Positions 24,000 to 33,366 of a DNA stretch of 64,000 nucleotides are shown here, one piece after another (positions within the stretch are counted from its first letter, which is position 1; every line of letters starts with the position of its first letter). Position numbers and translations under genes: made by a program. The notes beneath the pieces were generated by a model, which saw nothing but the letters and a program-made list of their open reading frames with translations, made no database searches and was not told the DNA's origin. Origin of the DNA: an uncultured Dorea sp. (GTDB lineage: Bacteria > Bacillota > Clostridia > Lachnospirales > Lachnospiraceae); contig CAPEBR010000020.1 in the NCBI GenBank assembly GCA_948602995.1, positions 7,036-71,035 on the forward strand, in the 5' to 3' direction.

Positions 24000-24947
24000 A
24001 TGAAAGTAAGAATAAGTAAATCTATTGCCATGTGTCTGACTCTGGTACTGCTAGGAGCTGGGTTCAGACCTGTGCCTGCATATGCTTCGACAAAGGCAGA
24101 AAAGGCCAGGGAGGCTTATATAAGGATTTTAAAGAGCAAGTCTCGTTTACAGAAGATGTCATTATGGAATATAGGGGAGACCTGGTCTGACGTGGAATAT
24201 GCGATAATTGATTTAAATAAGGACGGTGTACCAGAGCTATTAATAAGATCAGATGACGGACATTATGAAATGCTGGCTGCTTATGTCAATGGTAAGGTAA
24301 AATGTATTGGGGGCGTCCCGGAAGGAACGACAGCAGGCTCAGGGCGTATTACAGTTTATCCAGATCGGAAAATAGTATGCTTTACCACATATCATAATTG
24401 GAGATATCAGTCATATTATGAATTTGATGGAAAGAGACTAGAAGAAAAATGCGGGGTATGGAAGCTTAATAAACATAGAAGCTATAATATTAAGGGAAAG
24501 AATGTTTCTGAAAAGAAGTTTGCAGCATATAAAAAGAAGCTTTTAAAAGGATCGGAAGAATTAAAGGTGAAGTTTGAGAAAAATAAGTCGGAAACAAAGA
24601 GTAAGAAGGCATATTATAGCGGCGTGGGGTATCTTTGGGCAGAGCTTTCAGGCAGAAAAGATTCGATTTCGAAAATTTCATACAAAGAGAAAAAAGTTAC
24701 GGTAAAAGGGTCATTGATAAAAGCCTCATCCTTTGGGAAAAAAGGTTCCCGGCTAAAGGCCAAATCAAGAACTTTCAAAATAGCAGAGCAGTGCAAATAC
24801 TATTATACGACTGGAGAGGGAAGAAAAAGTCTTTCTAGAAAAAAGTTTTTCAAAAAGGTAAATGATAATTACAGTTTTACAGGGCTGGCTATCTACATAA
24901 ATAGCAGTGGTAAAGTGTATCGGATGGAAGTGGATTATAGTCTGTAA
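24000..24947 (+). CDS. Secreted protein with DLNKDG motif
   Basis: 315 residues from ATG 24000 (AAGGAG 12 bases upstream). It has a signal peptide ending near PAYAS, a helical segment, then AIIDLNKDGVPELLI near 65, the same Asp-rich loop as the exported proteins at 20684 and 35607. The rest is rich in lysine, tyrosine and serine with a long KSETKSKKAYYSGV region that may be a linker between two domains. It is probably exported and surface-associated. The function is not recognised. Confidence 0.75.
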   Translation: MKVRISKSIAMCLTLVLLGAGFRPVPAYASTKAEKAREAYIRILKSKSRLQKMSLWNIGETWSDVEYAIIDLNKDGVPELLIRSDDGHYEMLAAYVNGKVKCIGGVPEGTTAGSGRITVYPDRKIVCFTTYHNWRYQSYYEFDGKRLEEKCGVWKLNKHRSYNIKGKNVSEKKFAAYKKKLLKGSEELKVKFEKNKSETKSKKAYYSGVGYLWAELSGRKDSISKISYKEKKVTVKGSLIKASSFGKKGSRLKAKSRTFKIAEQCKYYYTTGEGRKSLSRKKFFKKVNDNYSFTGLAIYINSSGKVYRMEVDYSL

Positions 24948-25202
24948 GAACAATCTGCCGGTTTTTCATATGAATAAAAACAAAATAATGTAAAAGTTTA
25001 TATGAAAAATGCAGAAAGTGCTTGCTCCTATGATTCCCAGTCCGCCATTCACAATGAAATCTCTTCCGTCTTGAAATATAATCAGGAAAGCTCACTTTTT
25101 CCTCGTCCTGTGAGAACTCAAATTCTTCGGCAGAAGTGCTGGATGGCTTTTGGGCAGGGAGCTTTGGGCTCCGGGCCGCTACGAGCGGCCTGGGCTTTCA
25201 GC
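24948..25202. other. Intergenic region with hairpins
   Basis: No gene is supported. GGGCCGCTacgAGCGGCC (25173-25190) and GGGAGCtttGGGCTCC nearby form adjacent hairpins just past the convergent lacI-type stop and may terminate it. A 19-base text AAAATGCAGAAAGTGCTTG at 25006 recurs at 35297. Confidence 0.45.
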
Positions 25203-26225
25203 CTACAGAGAATCCTGGGTAATAATAGTGATGGGTATCTCGACATTATCTGTCGGGATATTTTTTTTGACGAGATATTCAAATAGGGTTTTTACAAGTT
25301 GATACCCTTGCTGCTCAGGGTTCTGCCCTATGACAAAGTCAACACATCCGCTATTTAGAAGAGTAATGGAGTCAGGGGTCAGATCGTGGCAGATTACCTT
25401 TACTTTAGTGTTGAGGTTTAACAGCTCCAGTGCATGCCCGACACCTTCAATGCCGCCCCCTGTAACATAGATCCCTTTGATATCCGGGTGATGATTACAG
25501 TATTCTAATGTAATTTTGAAAGCATCGTCCTTCCGGTCCTGATTTTCCTGTATGTCAAGAATCCGGATGGGAAACTGGGATTCAGAGATCTTATCTTTGA
25601 ATCCGCTGGAGCGGTCCTGATGGCAGGAAAGACTTGAAGAACTAATGATCATCCCAATGTCCCCTCCTGAGGGAAGAAGCTTCATGAGTAGTCCGGCGGC
25701 AGTCCGGCCGCCTTTGTAGTGATTCTGTCCGACGAAGCAGAACTCATTTGTTCCCTCAATTCGGGAATTACATGTGAGTATGGCGATATTATTTTCTACC
25801 AGTTGGTTAATCTTGTTTTTTGTCATTGTGTCATTTAGCGGAAACACGGCGATGCCGCTTACACCTTCAAGCTCAAGTTCATTCAAAATGCTGATCTGCT
25901 CTGTTGGCTCCAGGGAAAATGGCATCTTAACGGATACATCTATGCCGAACGGACTGAATTCATTCTCCGCATTGCGGATACCTGTCAACATGTCGTGAAT
26001 AAACGGATTATATTCAGGAGTAAGTACAATACCTATTCTGACAGGATTTCTGCTTTGGACTAGGGCTTTTCCTAAAAAATTCGGCTGATAGTTTAATTCT
26101 TTTGCAATCTGCAATATCTTATCGCGTGTTTCGGATTTTACTCCGGGACGGTCATTTAAAACTTTGTCTACAGTGCCGCGAGAAACATTCGCCAGTTCAG
26201 CAATCTGTTTTATAGTTACTGGCAT
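25203..26225 (-). CDS. LacI-family transcriptional regulator of the sugar operon
   Basis: 340 residues from ATG 26225 (MPVTIKQIAELANVSRGTVDKVLN, with AAAGGAAGGGA upstream). The N-terminal ~50 residues are a LacI helix-turn-helix with the hinge QPNFLGKALV. The remainder is a periplasmic-binding-protein-like sensor domain (IGIVLTPEYNPFIHDMLTGI near 75, then VTGGGIEGVGHAL near 270) with similarity to ribose-type binding proteins. It is divergent from the operon starting at 26619, and CTCGAGCAC-type operators lie in the gap, so it most likely represses that operon until a sugar binds. A longer frame to 26327 lacks a ribosome binding site. Confidence 0.92.
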   Translation of the reverse strand: MPVTIKQIAELANVSRGTVDKVLNDRPGVKSETRDKILQIAKELNYQPNFLGKALVQSRNPVRIGIVLTPEYNPFIHDMLTGIRNAENEFSPFGIDVSVKMPFSLEPTEQISILNELELEGVSGIAVFPLNDTMTKNKINQLVENNIAILTCNSRIEGTNEFCFVGQNHYKGGRTAAGLLMKLLPSGGDIGMIISSSSLSCHQDRSSGFKDKISESQFPIRILDIQENQDRKDDAFKITLEYCNHHPDIKGIYVTGGGIEGVGHALELLNLNTKVKVICHDLTPDSITLLNSGCVDFVIGQNPEQQGYQLVKTLFEYLVKKNIPTDNVEIPITIITQDSL

Positions 26226-26349
26226 GATGCGTTCCCTTCCTTTCTTTTTCATGATAAATCTTTTTTTGGCTTGCGCTGGAAAGACGCAGCCTTGATAAAC
26301 CACTGCCCTGTCGGGCTGCTTTTTCATTTTTTTACAGATTCAAAGTCCT

Positions 26350-26373
26350 GTATGACATGCAGGTATGTCATAC
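26350..26373. promoter_or_regulatory. Palindrome in the regulator's leader
   Basis: GTATGACAT (26350-26358) and ATGTCATAC (26365-26373) are perfect 9-bp arms with a 6-base spacer, between the regulator's likely minus-strand promoter (TATAAT at 26404-26399) and its start codon. It may be an operator for another protein or an mRNA hairpin. It differs from the GTGCTCGAGCAC sites. Confidence 0.5.
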
Positions 26374-26436
26374 GGGGTCTTTTGATCCTGACATCTTCAT
26401 TATAGCATATGTAAAGTGAGATGTGTAGTAAAAAAT

Positions 26437-26470
26437 GAGCACGAGCACAAAAAAATATGTGCTCGTGCAC
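26437..26470. promoter_or_regulatory. Paired LacI-type operators upstream
   Basis: GAGCACGAGCAC (26437-26448) and GTGCTCGTGCAC (26459-26470) are inverted half-matches of the perfect site at 26591. Together they form a larger palindrome around an A/T spacer. They lie upstream of both divergent promoters and could support looping with the downstream site. Confidence 0.75.
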
Positions 26471-26547
26471 GGAAAGAAATGAGTTAAAAACGCAATGTTT
26501 GTTCAAATATACCAAAATAAGTCTTAAAAAAATAGTAAATATGTCAA

Positions 26548-26576
26548 TTGAAAATAAAAAAAGAAGGTGGTTTAAT
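26548..26576 (+). promoter_or_regulatory. Probable promoter of the sugar operon
   Basis: TTGAAA (26548-26553), 17-base spacer, TTTAAT (26571-26576). The perfect operator begins 15 bases later, so a bound repressor would block initiation or early elongation. Confidence 0.55.
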
Positions 26577-26590
26577 ATAGTACAAGAAAC

Positions 26591-26602
26591 GTGCTCGAGC
26601 AC
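26591..26602. promoter_or_regulatory. Perfect LacI-type operator GTGCTCGAGCAC
   Basis: Perfect 12-bp palindrome just downstream of the promoter and 16 bases before the first gene, ending 4 bases ahead of the AAGGAGG ribosome binding site. Two variant copies lie at 26437-26470. Best read as the main operator of the adjacent regulator. Confidence 0.8.
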
Positions 26603-26618
26603 AAATAAGGAGGATAAT

Positions 26619-27494
26619 ATGAAATTCGGAACAGGATATGCTTATTGGGGAACAGAGTGGAAATGTGATTATATTAAGATGGTGAATAAGGTTGCGGATA
26701 TCGGATTTGACATCCTGGAGATTGGTGCAGACCATCTGTATCATATGGATGATGGTCAGATTGATGCATTAAAGACTGAGGGCGGGAAAAGAGGCATTGA
26801 ATTCACGACGAACAGCGGACCTTCAAAAGAGTATGATTTTGCATCAGAGGATGAAAGTGTAAGGAATTGTGGAATGGAGTACTTCAAAACGATTTTACAC
26901 AAGATGGCAAGACTTGGCTCCAAAAGTCTGGTGGGGGCAATTTATTCATACTGGCCGGTTGACTTTTCGGAGACAGCAACAGATAAAGAGGCGGCATGGG
27001 AGAGAAGCATTGCATGCCTGAAGGAGCTGAGCGGCACAGCAGAGGAACTGGATATAGAATGCGCTCTTGAAGTGTTAAATAGAAACGAGACATATATTTT
27101 AACAGACTGCACAGAGGCCATTGATTACATAGGGCGGGTCGGCAGCAAGAATATTAACATTCTGCTTGATACATACCATATGAACATCGAAGAGGATAAT
27201 ATGTATGATGCGATCCGTAAGGCAGGAAAACTGCTGGGACATCTTCATGTAGGAGAATGCAATAGAAAGCTTCCGGGTATGAATAATAGTATTGACTGGC
27301 AGGAGATCGGGAGGGCGCTGCGTGACATAGATTATCAGAAGGCAGTTGTCATGGAGCCGTTCTTGTTGAAAGGCGGGGAAGTTGGGCAGTCTATCAGAGT
27401 ATGGAGAGATTTGAGCGGCAATGCATCGTCAGAGCAGATGGATCAGTATATTACAGATTCGCTTGTTTATCTTAAAAAGTGCTGTCTGGGATAG
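26619..27494 (+). CDS. Ketose 3-epimerase (D-tagatose/D-allulose 3-epimerase family)
   Basis: Interconverts ketohexoses at carbon 3, for example D-tagatose with D-sorbose or D-allulose with D-fructose. 291-residue TIM barrel starting KFGTGYAYWGTEW. The metal and acid-base residues known from D-psicose 3-epimerase line up: Glu151 (ALEVLNRNE), Asp184 (LLDTYHMNIEE), His210 (HLHVGE), Glu246 (MEPF). ATG 26619 follows AAGGAGG. It is the first gene of the operon, ahead of a PfkB kinase, so it probably converts the imported or oxidised ketose into the kinase substrate. The preferred sugar cannot be read from sequence. Confidence 0.9.
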   Translation: MKFGTGYAYWGTEWKCDYIKMVNKVADIGFDILEIGADHLYHMDDGQIDALKTEGGKRGIEFTTNSGPSKEYDFASEDESVRNCGMEYFKTILHKMARLGSKSLVGAIYSYWPVDFSETATDKEAAWERSIACLKELSGTAEELDIECALEVLNRNETYILTDCTEAIDYIGRVGSKNINILLDTYHMNIEEDNMYDAIRKAGKLLGHLHVGECNRKLPGMNNSIDWQEIGRALRDIDYQKAVVMEPFLLKGGEVGQSIRVWRDLSGNASSEQMDQYITDSLVYLKKCCLG

Positions 27495-27503
27495 GAGGAG
27501 AGA

Positions 27504-28442
27504 ATGATGACCGATATTTTAATAATGGGAGAGATGCTGGTTGAGATTATGAGGGATAAAGAAGACATCCAGCTGAGTGAAGCCGGTACATTCAAGGGTC
27601 CTTATCCAAGCGGGGCTCCGGCAATCTGTATTGATGCAGCGGCAAGACTCGGCTGCCGGACGGCACTTATAGGCGGCGTGGGAAAGGATGATTTTGGAAT
27701 CTGTATTCTTGAAAGACTGGAAAAAGACGGAGTTGACTGCAGCCATGTCATCCAAAGCAGACAGCGTTCTACAGGATGCGCATTTGTTACATACTTTCAG
27801 GACGGATCCAGGAAGTTTATTTACCACATGGGCAATACACCGGCAGTAGAGGCAAAGGCGCCGGATATCCGTGATTTCGGAAAGGTGGGATACATGCACA
27901 TCATGGGATGCTCACTGATGTCGGATCCGGGATTCGCACAGGAGATTTTAAAGACAATGAGGCAATTAGCATCTGCGGGAACAAAGATTTCCTTTGATCC
28001 GAATATCAGGAAAGAGTTGTTTACAGATGAGTCCATCCAGCCGGTGCTGGAAGAAGTGATGAGGAACACAAGCATTTTTCTTCCTGGAGTAGAGGAGCTT
28101 CTTATGATAACAGGAGAAAAGACAGTAGAGGATGCGGTCAGGAAATGCTTCGAGAACCCGGGACTTGAGATTCTTGTCCTCAAGAATGGCTCAGAGGGAA
28201 GCAGACTTTATACCCGTGAAGGTGTGGAAGAGGTAGGTGTATATAAGGTGGAGCAGAAGGATGCCACAGGGGCAGGTGACTGCTTTGACGGAGCCTTTCT
28301 TGCCGGGCTGGTTCAGGGAAAGAGCGTAAAAGAGGCGGCTAAAATGGGTGCGGCTGCAGGAGCGTTAAATGTCATGGTATTCGGTCCGATGGAAGGGAAT
28401 ATTACACCGGATACGGTCAGGGAAATGATAGAAAGGGGTTAA
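27504..28442 (+). CDS. PfkB-family sugar kinase
   Basis: 312-residue ribokinase-like kinase. Seen: N-terminal MGEMLVEIMR, the glycine-rich substrate motif PSGAPAICIDAAARLG near 35-50, and the C-terminal PfkB signature DATGAGDCFDGAFLAG near 250-266, where the second D is the catalytic base. It starts 9 bases after the epimerase stop with GGAGGAG upstream (ATG 27504 or 27507). In context it likely phosphorylates a ketohexose such as fructose or tagatose; 2-keto-3-deoxygluconate kinases share this fold and are an alternative. Confidence 0.9.
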   Translation: MMTDILIMGEMLVEIMRDKEDIQLSEAGTFKGPYPSGAPAICIDAAARLGCRTALIGGVGKDDFGICILERLEKDGVDCSHVIQSRQRSTGCAFVTYFQDGSRKFIYHMGNTPAVEAKAPDIRDFGKVGYMHIMGCSLMSDPGFAQEILKTMRQLASAGTKISFDPNIRKELFTDESIQPVLEEVMRNTSIFLPGVEELLMITGEKTVEDAVRKCFENPGLEILVLKNGSEGSRLYTREGVEEVGVYKVEQKDATGAGDCFDGAFLAGLVQGKSVKEAAKMGAAAGALNVMVFGPMEGNITPDTVREMIERG

Positions 28443-28446
28443 AGGT

Positions 28447-29775
28447 TTGAGAGACTTGTTGAGAAATATGATAGCCAGGCGAAGGGAGGGCATCATGTGC
28501 GGGGTTCCTTCTTACTGTACGGCAAATGAGCTTGTGATTGAGGCAGTGTTAAGACAGGCAAAGAGATTTGATGACCAGATTCTGATAGAAGCGACAGCAA
28601 ATCAGGTGAATCAGTTTGGCGGCTATACAGGGATGCAGCCGGCGGATTTCAAGGAATTTGTATATGGGATTGCAGACCGGCTGGATTTTCCGCAGGAAAA
28701 TATCGTGCTGGGAGGGGATCATCTTGGACCGCTGACATGGGCTGATGAAAAAGAAGAGGATGCAATGGCGAAAGCAGAGACACTGGTGCGTCTTTTCGTA
28801 CAGGCCGGCTACAAGAAGATTCATCTTGATACCAGTATGCGTCTTGCGGATGATTCAAGGGAAGAGAGACTCTCAGATGAAGTGATCGCAGCAAGAGGAG
28901 CAGTGCTTTATGCAGCATGCGAAGAAGAATATCAGAAGCTTTTGATAAAGAATCCCCAGGAATTGCGCCCGGTATATATTATCGGAAGTGAAGTGCCAAT
29001 ACCCGGAGGAGCGAAGGAAGAAGAGAACAGCATTACAGTCACCAGGCCGGAAGCAGTGGAGAAGACACTTAAGGCTTACAGGGAGCAGTTTGCAAAGGCA
29101 GGGCTTAAGGATGCCTTCGCAAATATCATCGGGGTAGTGGTGCAGCCGGGAGTGGAATTTGGTGATGACACGGTTTTTCATTACAACAGATTCCGTGCAG
29201 CAAATCTTTGTGAAACCATGAAAAAATACGAGGGAATGGTACTGGAGGGGCATTCTACGGATTATCAGAGCCCGGAAGGGTTAAAGAAGATGGTGGAAGA
29301 CGGCATCGCCATTTTAAAGGTCGGTCCGGCGCTGACCTTTGCGCTGCGTGATGGACTCTTTGCTTTGGGACAGATGGAAAAGGTGCTCATCCAGGAGGAA
29401 AAGAGGGTGAACTTTGAAGATGTACTAGAAAAGGCAATGCTTGAAAATCCGGGTAATTGGAAAAAACATTACCATGGGGCTGAGGAGGAACTGGCAGTTA
29501 AGCGCAAATACAGCTATTCTGACAGATGCCGTTATTATTTCGCCGGGCGGAAGGTGCAGGAAGCAATGGAAAAGCTCATTGACAATATGAACAGTGTAGA
29601 GATTCCGTTAGGGCTTTTGCATCAGTTTATGCCAATCCAGTATGTAAAAGTCCGGGACGGGAAACTTGCGAAGGAGGCCAGGGCGCTGGTACTGGACAGT
29701 GTAAATGAAATAGTGGAGGCTTACAATTATGCGGTAAAATATCATTATGTAATCGGGGAGGTATTTACCGCTTAA
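28447..29775 (+). CDS. Tagatose-bisphosphate aldolase non-catalytic subunit, GatZ/KbaZ-like
   Basis: 442 residues of the GatZ/KbaZ family, which is needed for full activity and stability of the class II tagatose-1,6-bisphosphate aldolase GatY/KbaY. Typical segments: RREGIMCGVPSYCTANELVI near 13, LGGDHLGPLTW near 88, the YIIGSEVPIPGGA region near 177, and VGPALTFALRDGLFAL near 297. It starts at TTG 28447, five bases after the kinase stop, with AAAGG upstream; an ATG at 28468 is a weaker choice. Its likely partner is the aldolase at 34443 at the other end of the operon. Confidence 0.9.
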   Translation: MRDLLRNMIARRREGIMCGVPSYCTANELVIEAVLRQAKRFDDQILIEATANQVNQFGGYTGMQPADFKEFVYGIADRLDFPQENIVLGGDHLGPLTWADEKEEDAMAKAETLVRLFVQAGYKKIHLDTSMRLADDSREERLSDEVIAARGAVLYAACEEEYQKLLIKNPQELRPVYIIGSEVPIPGGAKEEENSITVTRPEAVEKTLKAYREQFAKAGLKDAFANIIGVVVQPGVEFGDDTVFHYNRFRAANLCETMKKYEGMVLEGHSTDYQSPEGLKKMVEDGIAILKVGPALTFALRDGLFALGQMEKVLIQEEKRVNFEDVLEKAMLENPGNWKKHYHGAEEELAVKRKYSYSDRCRYYFAGRKVQEAMEKLIDNMNSVEIPLGLLHQFMPIQYVKVRDGKLAKEARALVLDSVNEIVEAYNYAVKYHYVIGEVFTA

Positions 29776-29798
29776 GAATGAAGAGAAAGGAGCGGAAT

Positions 29799-31289
29799 AT
29801 GGGAGAGACATTTAAATTAGAGATTCAGGGTGTATCCAAGTCTTTTCCGGGTGTGAAGGCACTTGATCATGTAAATATCGCATTAAGATCCGGAACAGTG
29901 CATGCGGTGATGGGGGAAAACGGAGCCGGAAAATCCACGCTGATGAAGGTTATTAACGGGTTATACAAGAGAGATGAAGGCAAGGTGCTGCTGGACGGAA
30001 AGGAAGTGCATTTCTCGGGTCCTGAAGAGTCAACGGCAGCCGGAATCGCCATGATCTATCAAGAACTTAATTTCTTCCCGGAGCTTACTGTGGCGGAGAA
30101 TATCTTTATGAGACGTCAGCCGGGGAAAAGGGGGATGGTATCATGGGGAGAGATGATGAAGCAGGCAAAGGGGATTCTTGAAGAGAATGGATTAGATTAT
30201 GATCCGGCGGAAAAGATCAAGAACCTTCCGATTGCCAGTGTGCAGATGCTTGAAATTGTGAAGGCTGTAGCCTTTAAAGCCCAGGTTATTATTATGGATG
30301 AACCTACGTCCTCCATATCAGATAAGGAAGTGACATTTCTGTTTGAGACAATCCGCCGTCTGAGGGGACAGGGAATCAGCTTTTTGTATATCAGCCATAA
30401 GATGGAGGAAATCTTTCAGATTGCAGATGATATTACCATTATCAGAGATGGAAAAAGTATCATATCGGGATCAGTCAGTGACTTTACGGAGAATTCTATT
30501 ATTACCCATATGGTGGGACGCTCCCTTGACAACATTTATCCAAAGGAGGAGATACCGCCTGGGGATGTTGCTTTTGAGGCAAAAAATCTGTGCAGCAGCG
30601 GAATGTTTGAAGATATTTCTTTCTATGTCAGAAAAGGCGAGATTGTTGGCATGGCGGGTCTGGTAGGAGCCGGGCGGAGCGAGGTATGCAGAGCTGTCTT
30701 TGGCCTGGATCCGCTGGATTCGGGTGAGATTACACTTTGCGGCAGGGACTATAAGCCAAAGGACGTAACACATGCCATTAAGAATAAGATTTTGATGATT
30801 ACAGAGGACCGGAAGAAAGAAGGAATCATAGGTGTAAGAAGCTGCAGGGAAAATATTACCATCACGAATCATCACATTCAGAAAGGTATTTTCATGAATC
30901 TGAAGAAAGAGGTTGAAGATGCAAAGAGGATGTCAGAGATGTTAAAAGTCCGCTTTGCAGGAATTGAGACGCCCATCGGCTCCCTGAGCGGCGGAAACCA
31001 GCAGAAGGTGCTACTGGCAAGATGGCTGATGATGGAAAGCGACCTTCTGATCCTGGATGAGCCGACACGCGGTATTGACGTAGGTGCGAAGCTGGAAATT
31101 TATAGTATTATTACGGATCTTGCAAAAAAAGGATATGCGATTCTCATGATTTCCTCAGAGATGCCGGAGCTTTTGGGAATGTGCGACAGAATCTATGTCA
31201 TGAGCCAGGGACATGTTACGGGGTGTCTGGAGCGCAGTGAATTTGAACAGGAAGCAATCATGCAGTTAGCAGTTAAAAATGTGAATTGA
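29799..31289 (+). CDS. Sugar ABC importer ATPase (RbsA-like, two domains)
   Basis: 496 residues with two nucleotide-binding domains, as in the ribose/galactose importers. Domain 1: Walker A GENGAGKST near 38 and Walker B IIMDEPTSS. The first signature is degenerate (LPIASVQMLEI). Domain 2 has a degenerate P-loop (GLVGAGRSE), the signature LSGGNQQKVLLARWL, and Walker B LLILDEPTRGIDVGAK. The start ATG 29799 has AAAGGAGCGGA; an earlier in-frame ATG lacks this spacing. It is followed by its permease and binding protein. Confidence 0.94.
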   Translation: MGETFKLEIQGVSKSFPGVKALDHVNIALRSGTVHAVMGENGAGKSTLMKVINGLYKRDEGKVLLDGKEVHFSGPEESTAAGIAMIYQELNFFPELTVAENIFMRRQPGKRGMVSWGEMMKQAKGILEENGLDYDPAEKIKNLPIASVQMLEIVKAVAFKAQVIIMDEPTSSISDKEVTFLFETIRRLRGQGISFLYISHKMEEIFQIADDITIIRDGKSIISGSVSDFTENSIITHMVGRSLDNIYPKEEIPPGDVAFEAKNLCSSGMFEDISFYVRKGEIVGMAGLVGAGRSEVCRAVFGLDPLDSGEITLCGRDYKPKDVTHAIKNKILMITEDRKKEGIIGVRSCRENITITNHHIQKGIFMNLKKEVEDAKRMSEMLKVRFAGIETPIGSLSGGNQQKVLLARWLMMESDLLILDEPTRGIDVGAKLEIYSIITDLAKKGYAILMISSEMPELLGMCDRIYVMSQGHVTGCLERSEFEQEAIMQLAVKNVN

Positions 31290-31311
31290 CAATAAAGAGA
31301 GGAGAAGAAAC

Positions 31312-32295
31312 ATGAAATCAAAGAAAATAGATATAAGAAAATATTCGCTTATCTTGATTCTCGCCGCCATGGTAGTTGTCTGCAGTCTGCTTTCAGGTAA
31401 TTTTCTGACAGCAACGAATCTTACGAACATTTTAAAACAGGTGAGTATTGTTACCATATGTGCATTTGCACAGGGAATGATTATCATTACTGGCGAGATT
31501 GACCTGTCAATCGGTTATCTGGCAGGTATGGCCGGAAGCTTTGCCTGTATCGTCTATGTGGCGACCCAGAATCTTCCGCTTGCATTCCTTGTAGGGGTTC
31601 TTCTGGGAGCGGCTGTGGGAGTTGTGAATGGCTTGTTTGTCGCATATTTTAATTTGCCGTCCTTTATCGTTACACTGGCAATGCAGACCGTCTGCTTTGG
31701 TGCGATCTGCCTTTATACTGGCGGACAAAACATCTATAAAATCGGCGGGTTTAATGTTCTTGGGCAGAGCTATGTGGCGGGGATTATCCCGATTACGGTT
31801 GTTTTTATGGTAATTATGCTGATTATCACTCATGTGGTGCTAAAATACACGAAATTCGGACGCTATCTGTATGCAATCGGAGGAAATACGGATGCAGCAG
31901 TTGCGGCAGGTATCCAGGTGGTAAAGGTTAAATGGTTCGCATTCATTCTGTCCGGCGTATTTGCTGCAATCGCAGGTATGGTTATGATGGGGCGTCTGAA
32001 TGCAGGCATCCCGGGCGAAGGCCAGGGCTATGAGACAGATGCGATTACGGCGACTGTTATCGGAGGAACCAGCTTCTCGGGCGGTGCAGGAACAGCCTTT
32101 GGGACATTCCTGGGTTCCATTATTATCGGCGTTCTGAATAATATCATGAACCTGATGGGAATCGACTCTTATACACAGATGATTGTAAAAGGATTTATTA
32201 TCATCGGTGCAGTACTTGTAGACAGCCTGTCTAAGAGAGGTAAGACGGGTATTAAGATTATGGCATCGTCTTCTGATGCAAAGAAGTCCAAATAA
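31312..32295 (+). CDS. Sugar ABC importer permease (RbsC-like)
   Basis: 327-residue integral membrane protein of the ribose/xylose/galactose permease family, with roughly nine to ten hydrophobic helices and the GEIDLSIGYLAGMAG and GGTSFSGGAGTAFGTFLGS family motifs. It would form the membrane channel for the adjacent ATPase and binding lipoprotein. GAGAGGAGAAGAAAC precedes the ATG. Confidence 0.94.
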   Translation: MKSKKIDIRKYSLILILAAMVVVCSLLSGNFLTATNLTNILKQVSIVTICAFAQGMIIITGEIDLSIGYLAGMAGSFACIVYVATQNLPLAFLVGVLLGAAVGVVNGLFVAYFNLPSFIVTLAMQTVCFGAICLYTGGQNIYKIGGFNVLGQSYVAGIIPITVVFMVIMLIITHVVLKYTKFGRYLYAIGGNTDAAVAAGIQVVKVKWFAFILSGVFAAIAGMVMMGRLNAGIPGEGQGYETDAITATVIGGTSFSGGAGTAFGTFLGSIIIGVLNNIMNLMGIDSYTQMIVKGFIIIGAVLVDSLSKRGKTGIKIMASSSDAKKSK

Positions 32296-32325
32296 AATAT
32301 TTCAAAAAGCAAGGAGGAAGTAACA

Positions 32326-33333
32326 ATGAAAAGAAAGGTAGTAAGTGTATTCATGATGTTAGCCATGACAGTGATGATGGCAGCGGGATGTGGAAAAGGA
32401 AATGAGGAATCGCAGGATGCGGGTTCGGCAAAAAGCGAAGGCGGGAAGGACGGAGCCTACAAGGTGGCGTTCCTGCCGACAGATATGTCTCTGACATTTG
32501 CGTCATGGCTTGCAGATGAATTGACAACAGCATTTGAGGAGTATGACGATATGGAATTAACGGTCATCGACAGCCAGAACGTACTGGAGACGCAGATCAG
32601 TAATATGGAGACCTGTGTATCACAGGGATATGATTACATTATCCTGCTTCCGATTGAGCCGGCAGCAGAGGATGATATTGTTGCAGGCTATATTGAACAG
32701 GGAACGCCGATGATGAATATTAATCTTGATGATGGCGGTGTTGAGAAGGCTTCAAGCGTAGTTGCGAACCCGTATGATCTGGGAACGGTTGTTGCAGAGT
32801 ATGCAAAGGAACAGATCGCAGACGATGCAAATGTTGTTGTCCTGTTAGGCCCTTCTGGAAATACCGATTCCATTGAACGCCGCAGGGCATATGAGGATGT
32901 ATTTAAAGATTCCAATCTTAATATTATGGAAGAACAGATTGGCGACTGGGAAAAATCAAAAGGTATGGAATTCATGGAGAGCTGGATTCAGGTACATGGA
33001 GATCAGATTGATGCAGTATTGTCCATGAATGATGCCATGGCAATCGGAGCGATTGAGGCTGCAAAGGATGCAAAATTAGATGATATTAAGTTCTTCGGTG
33101 TTGACGGGCTTGCAGATGCGGCAGTATCGATCGAGGATGGTGGACTTGATGCAACAGCTCTTCAGGACGCTCAGGTTATGGCAAAGGAAGGCGCACGCGT
33201 TGCCCATGAAGTACTGACTGGAGAAAATAAAGAAGGATTTGAGAAAGTCGAGATTCCGGTAACATTAATCACATCTGAAAATGTTGCTGAATTCATTCAG
33301 AGATATACAGAAAACGGAATGCTTACAGAATAG
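32326..33333 (+). CDS. Sugar-binding lipoprotein of the ABC importer (RbsB-like)
   Basis: 335 residues: a lipoprotein signal with lipobox MAAGC (Cys at about 22), a short charged linker, then a periplasmic-binding-protein fold of the ribose type 4 cluster (YKVAFLPTDMSLTFASWLAD near 45, NMETCVSQGYDYIILLPIEP near 87, a VVVLLGPSGNTDSIERRRAY segment near 168, FFGVDGLADA near 253). It would be anchored outside the membrane and bind the imported sugar or polyol. AAGGAGGAAG precedes the ATG. This protein is the best handle for identifying the substrate. Confidence 0.93.
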   Translation: MKRKVVSVFMMLAMTVMMAAGCGKGNEESQDAGSAKSEGGKDGAYKVAFLPTDMSLTFASWLADELTTAFEEYDDMELTVIDSQNVLETQISNMETCVSQGYDYIILLPIEPAAEDDIVAGYIEQGTPMMNINLDDGGVEKASSVVANPYDLGTVVAEYAKEQIADDANVVVLLGPSGNTDSIERRRAYEDVFKDSNLNIMEEQIGDWEKSKGMEFMESWIQVHGDQIDAVLSMNDAMAIGAIEAAKDAKLDDIKFFGVDGLADAAVSIEDGGLDATALQDAQVMAKEGARVAHEVLTGENKEGFEKVEIPVTLITSENVAEFIQRYTENGMLTE

Positions 33334-33366
33334 TCTTAAAAATATTTATTACGGAGGTAAACAGAT

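Noticed and set aside
26324..26602. Minus-strand open frame over the operator region
   Set aside because: It covers the promoters and operators and has no protein-like pattern.
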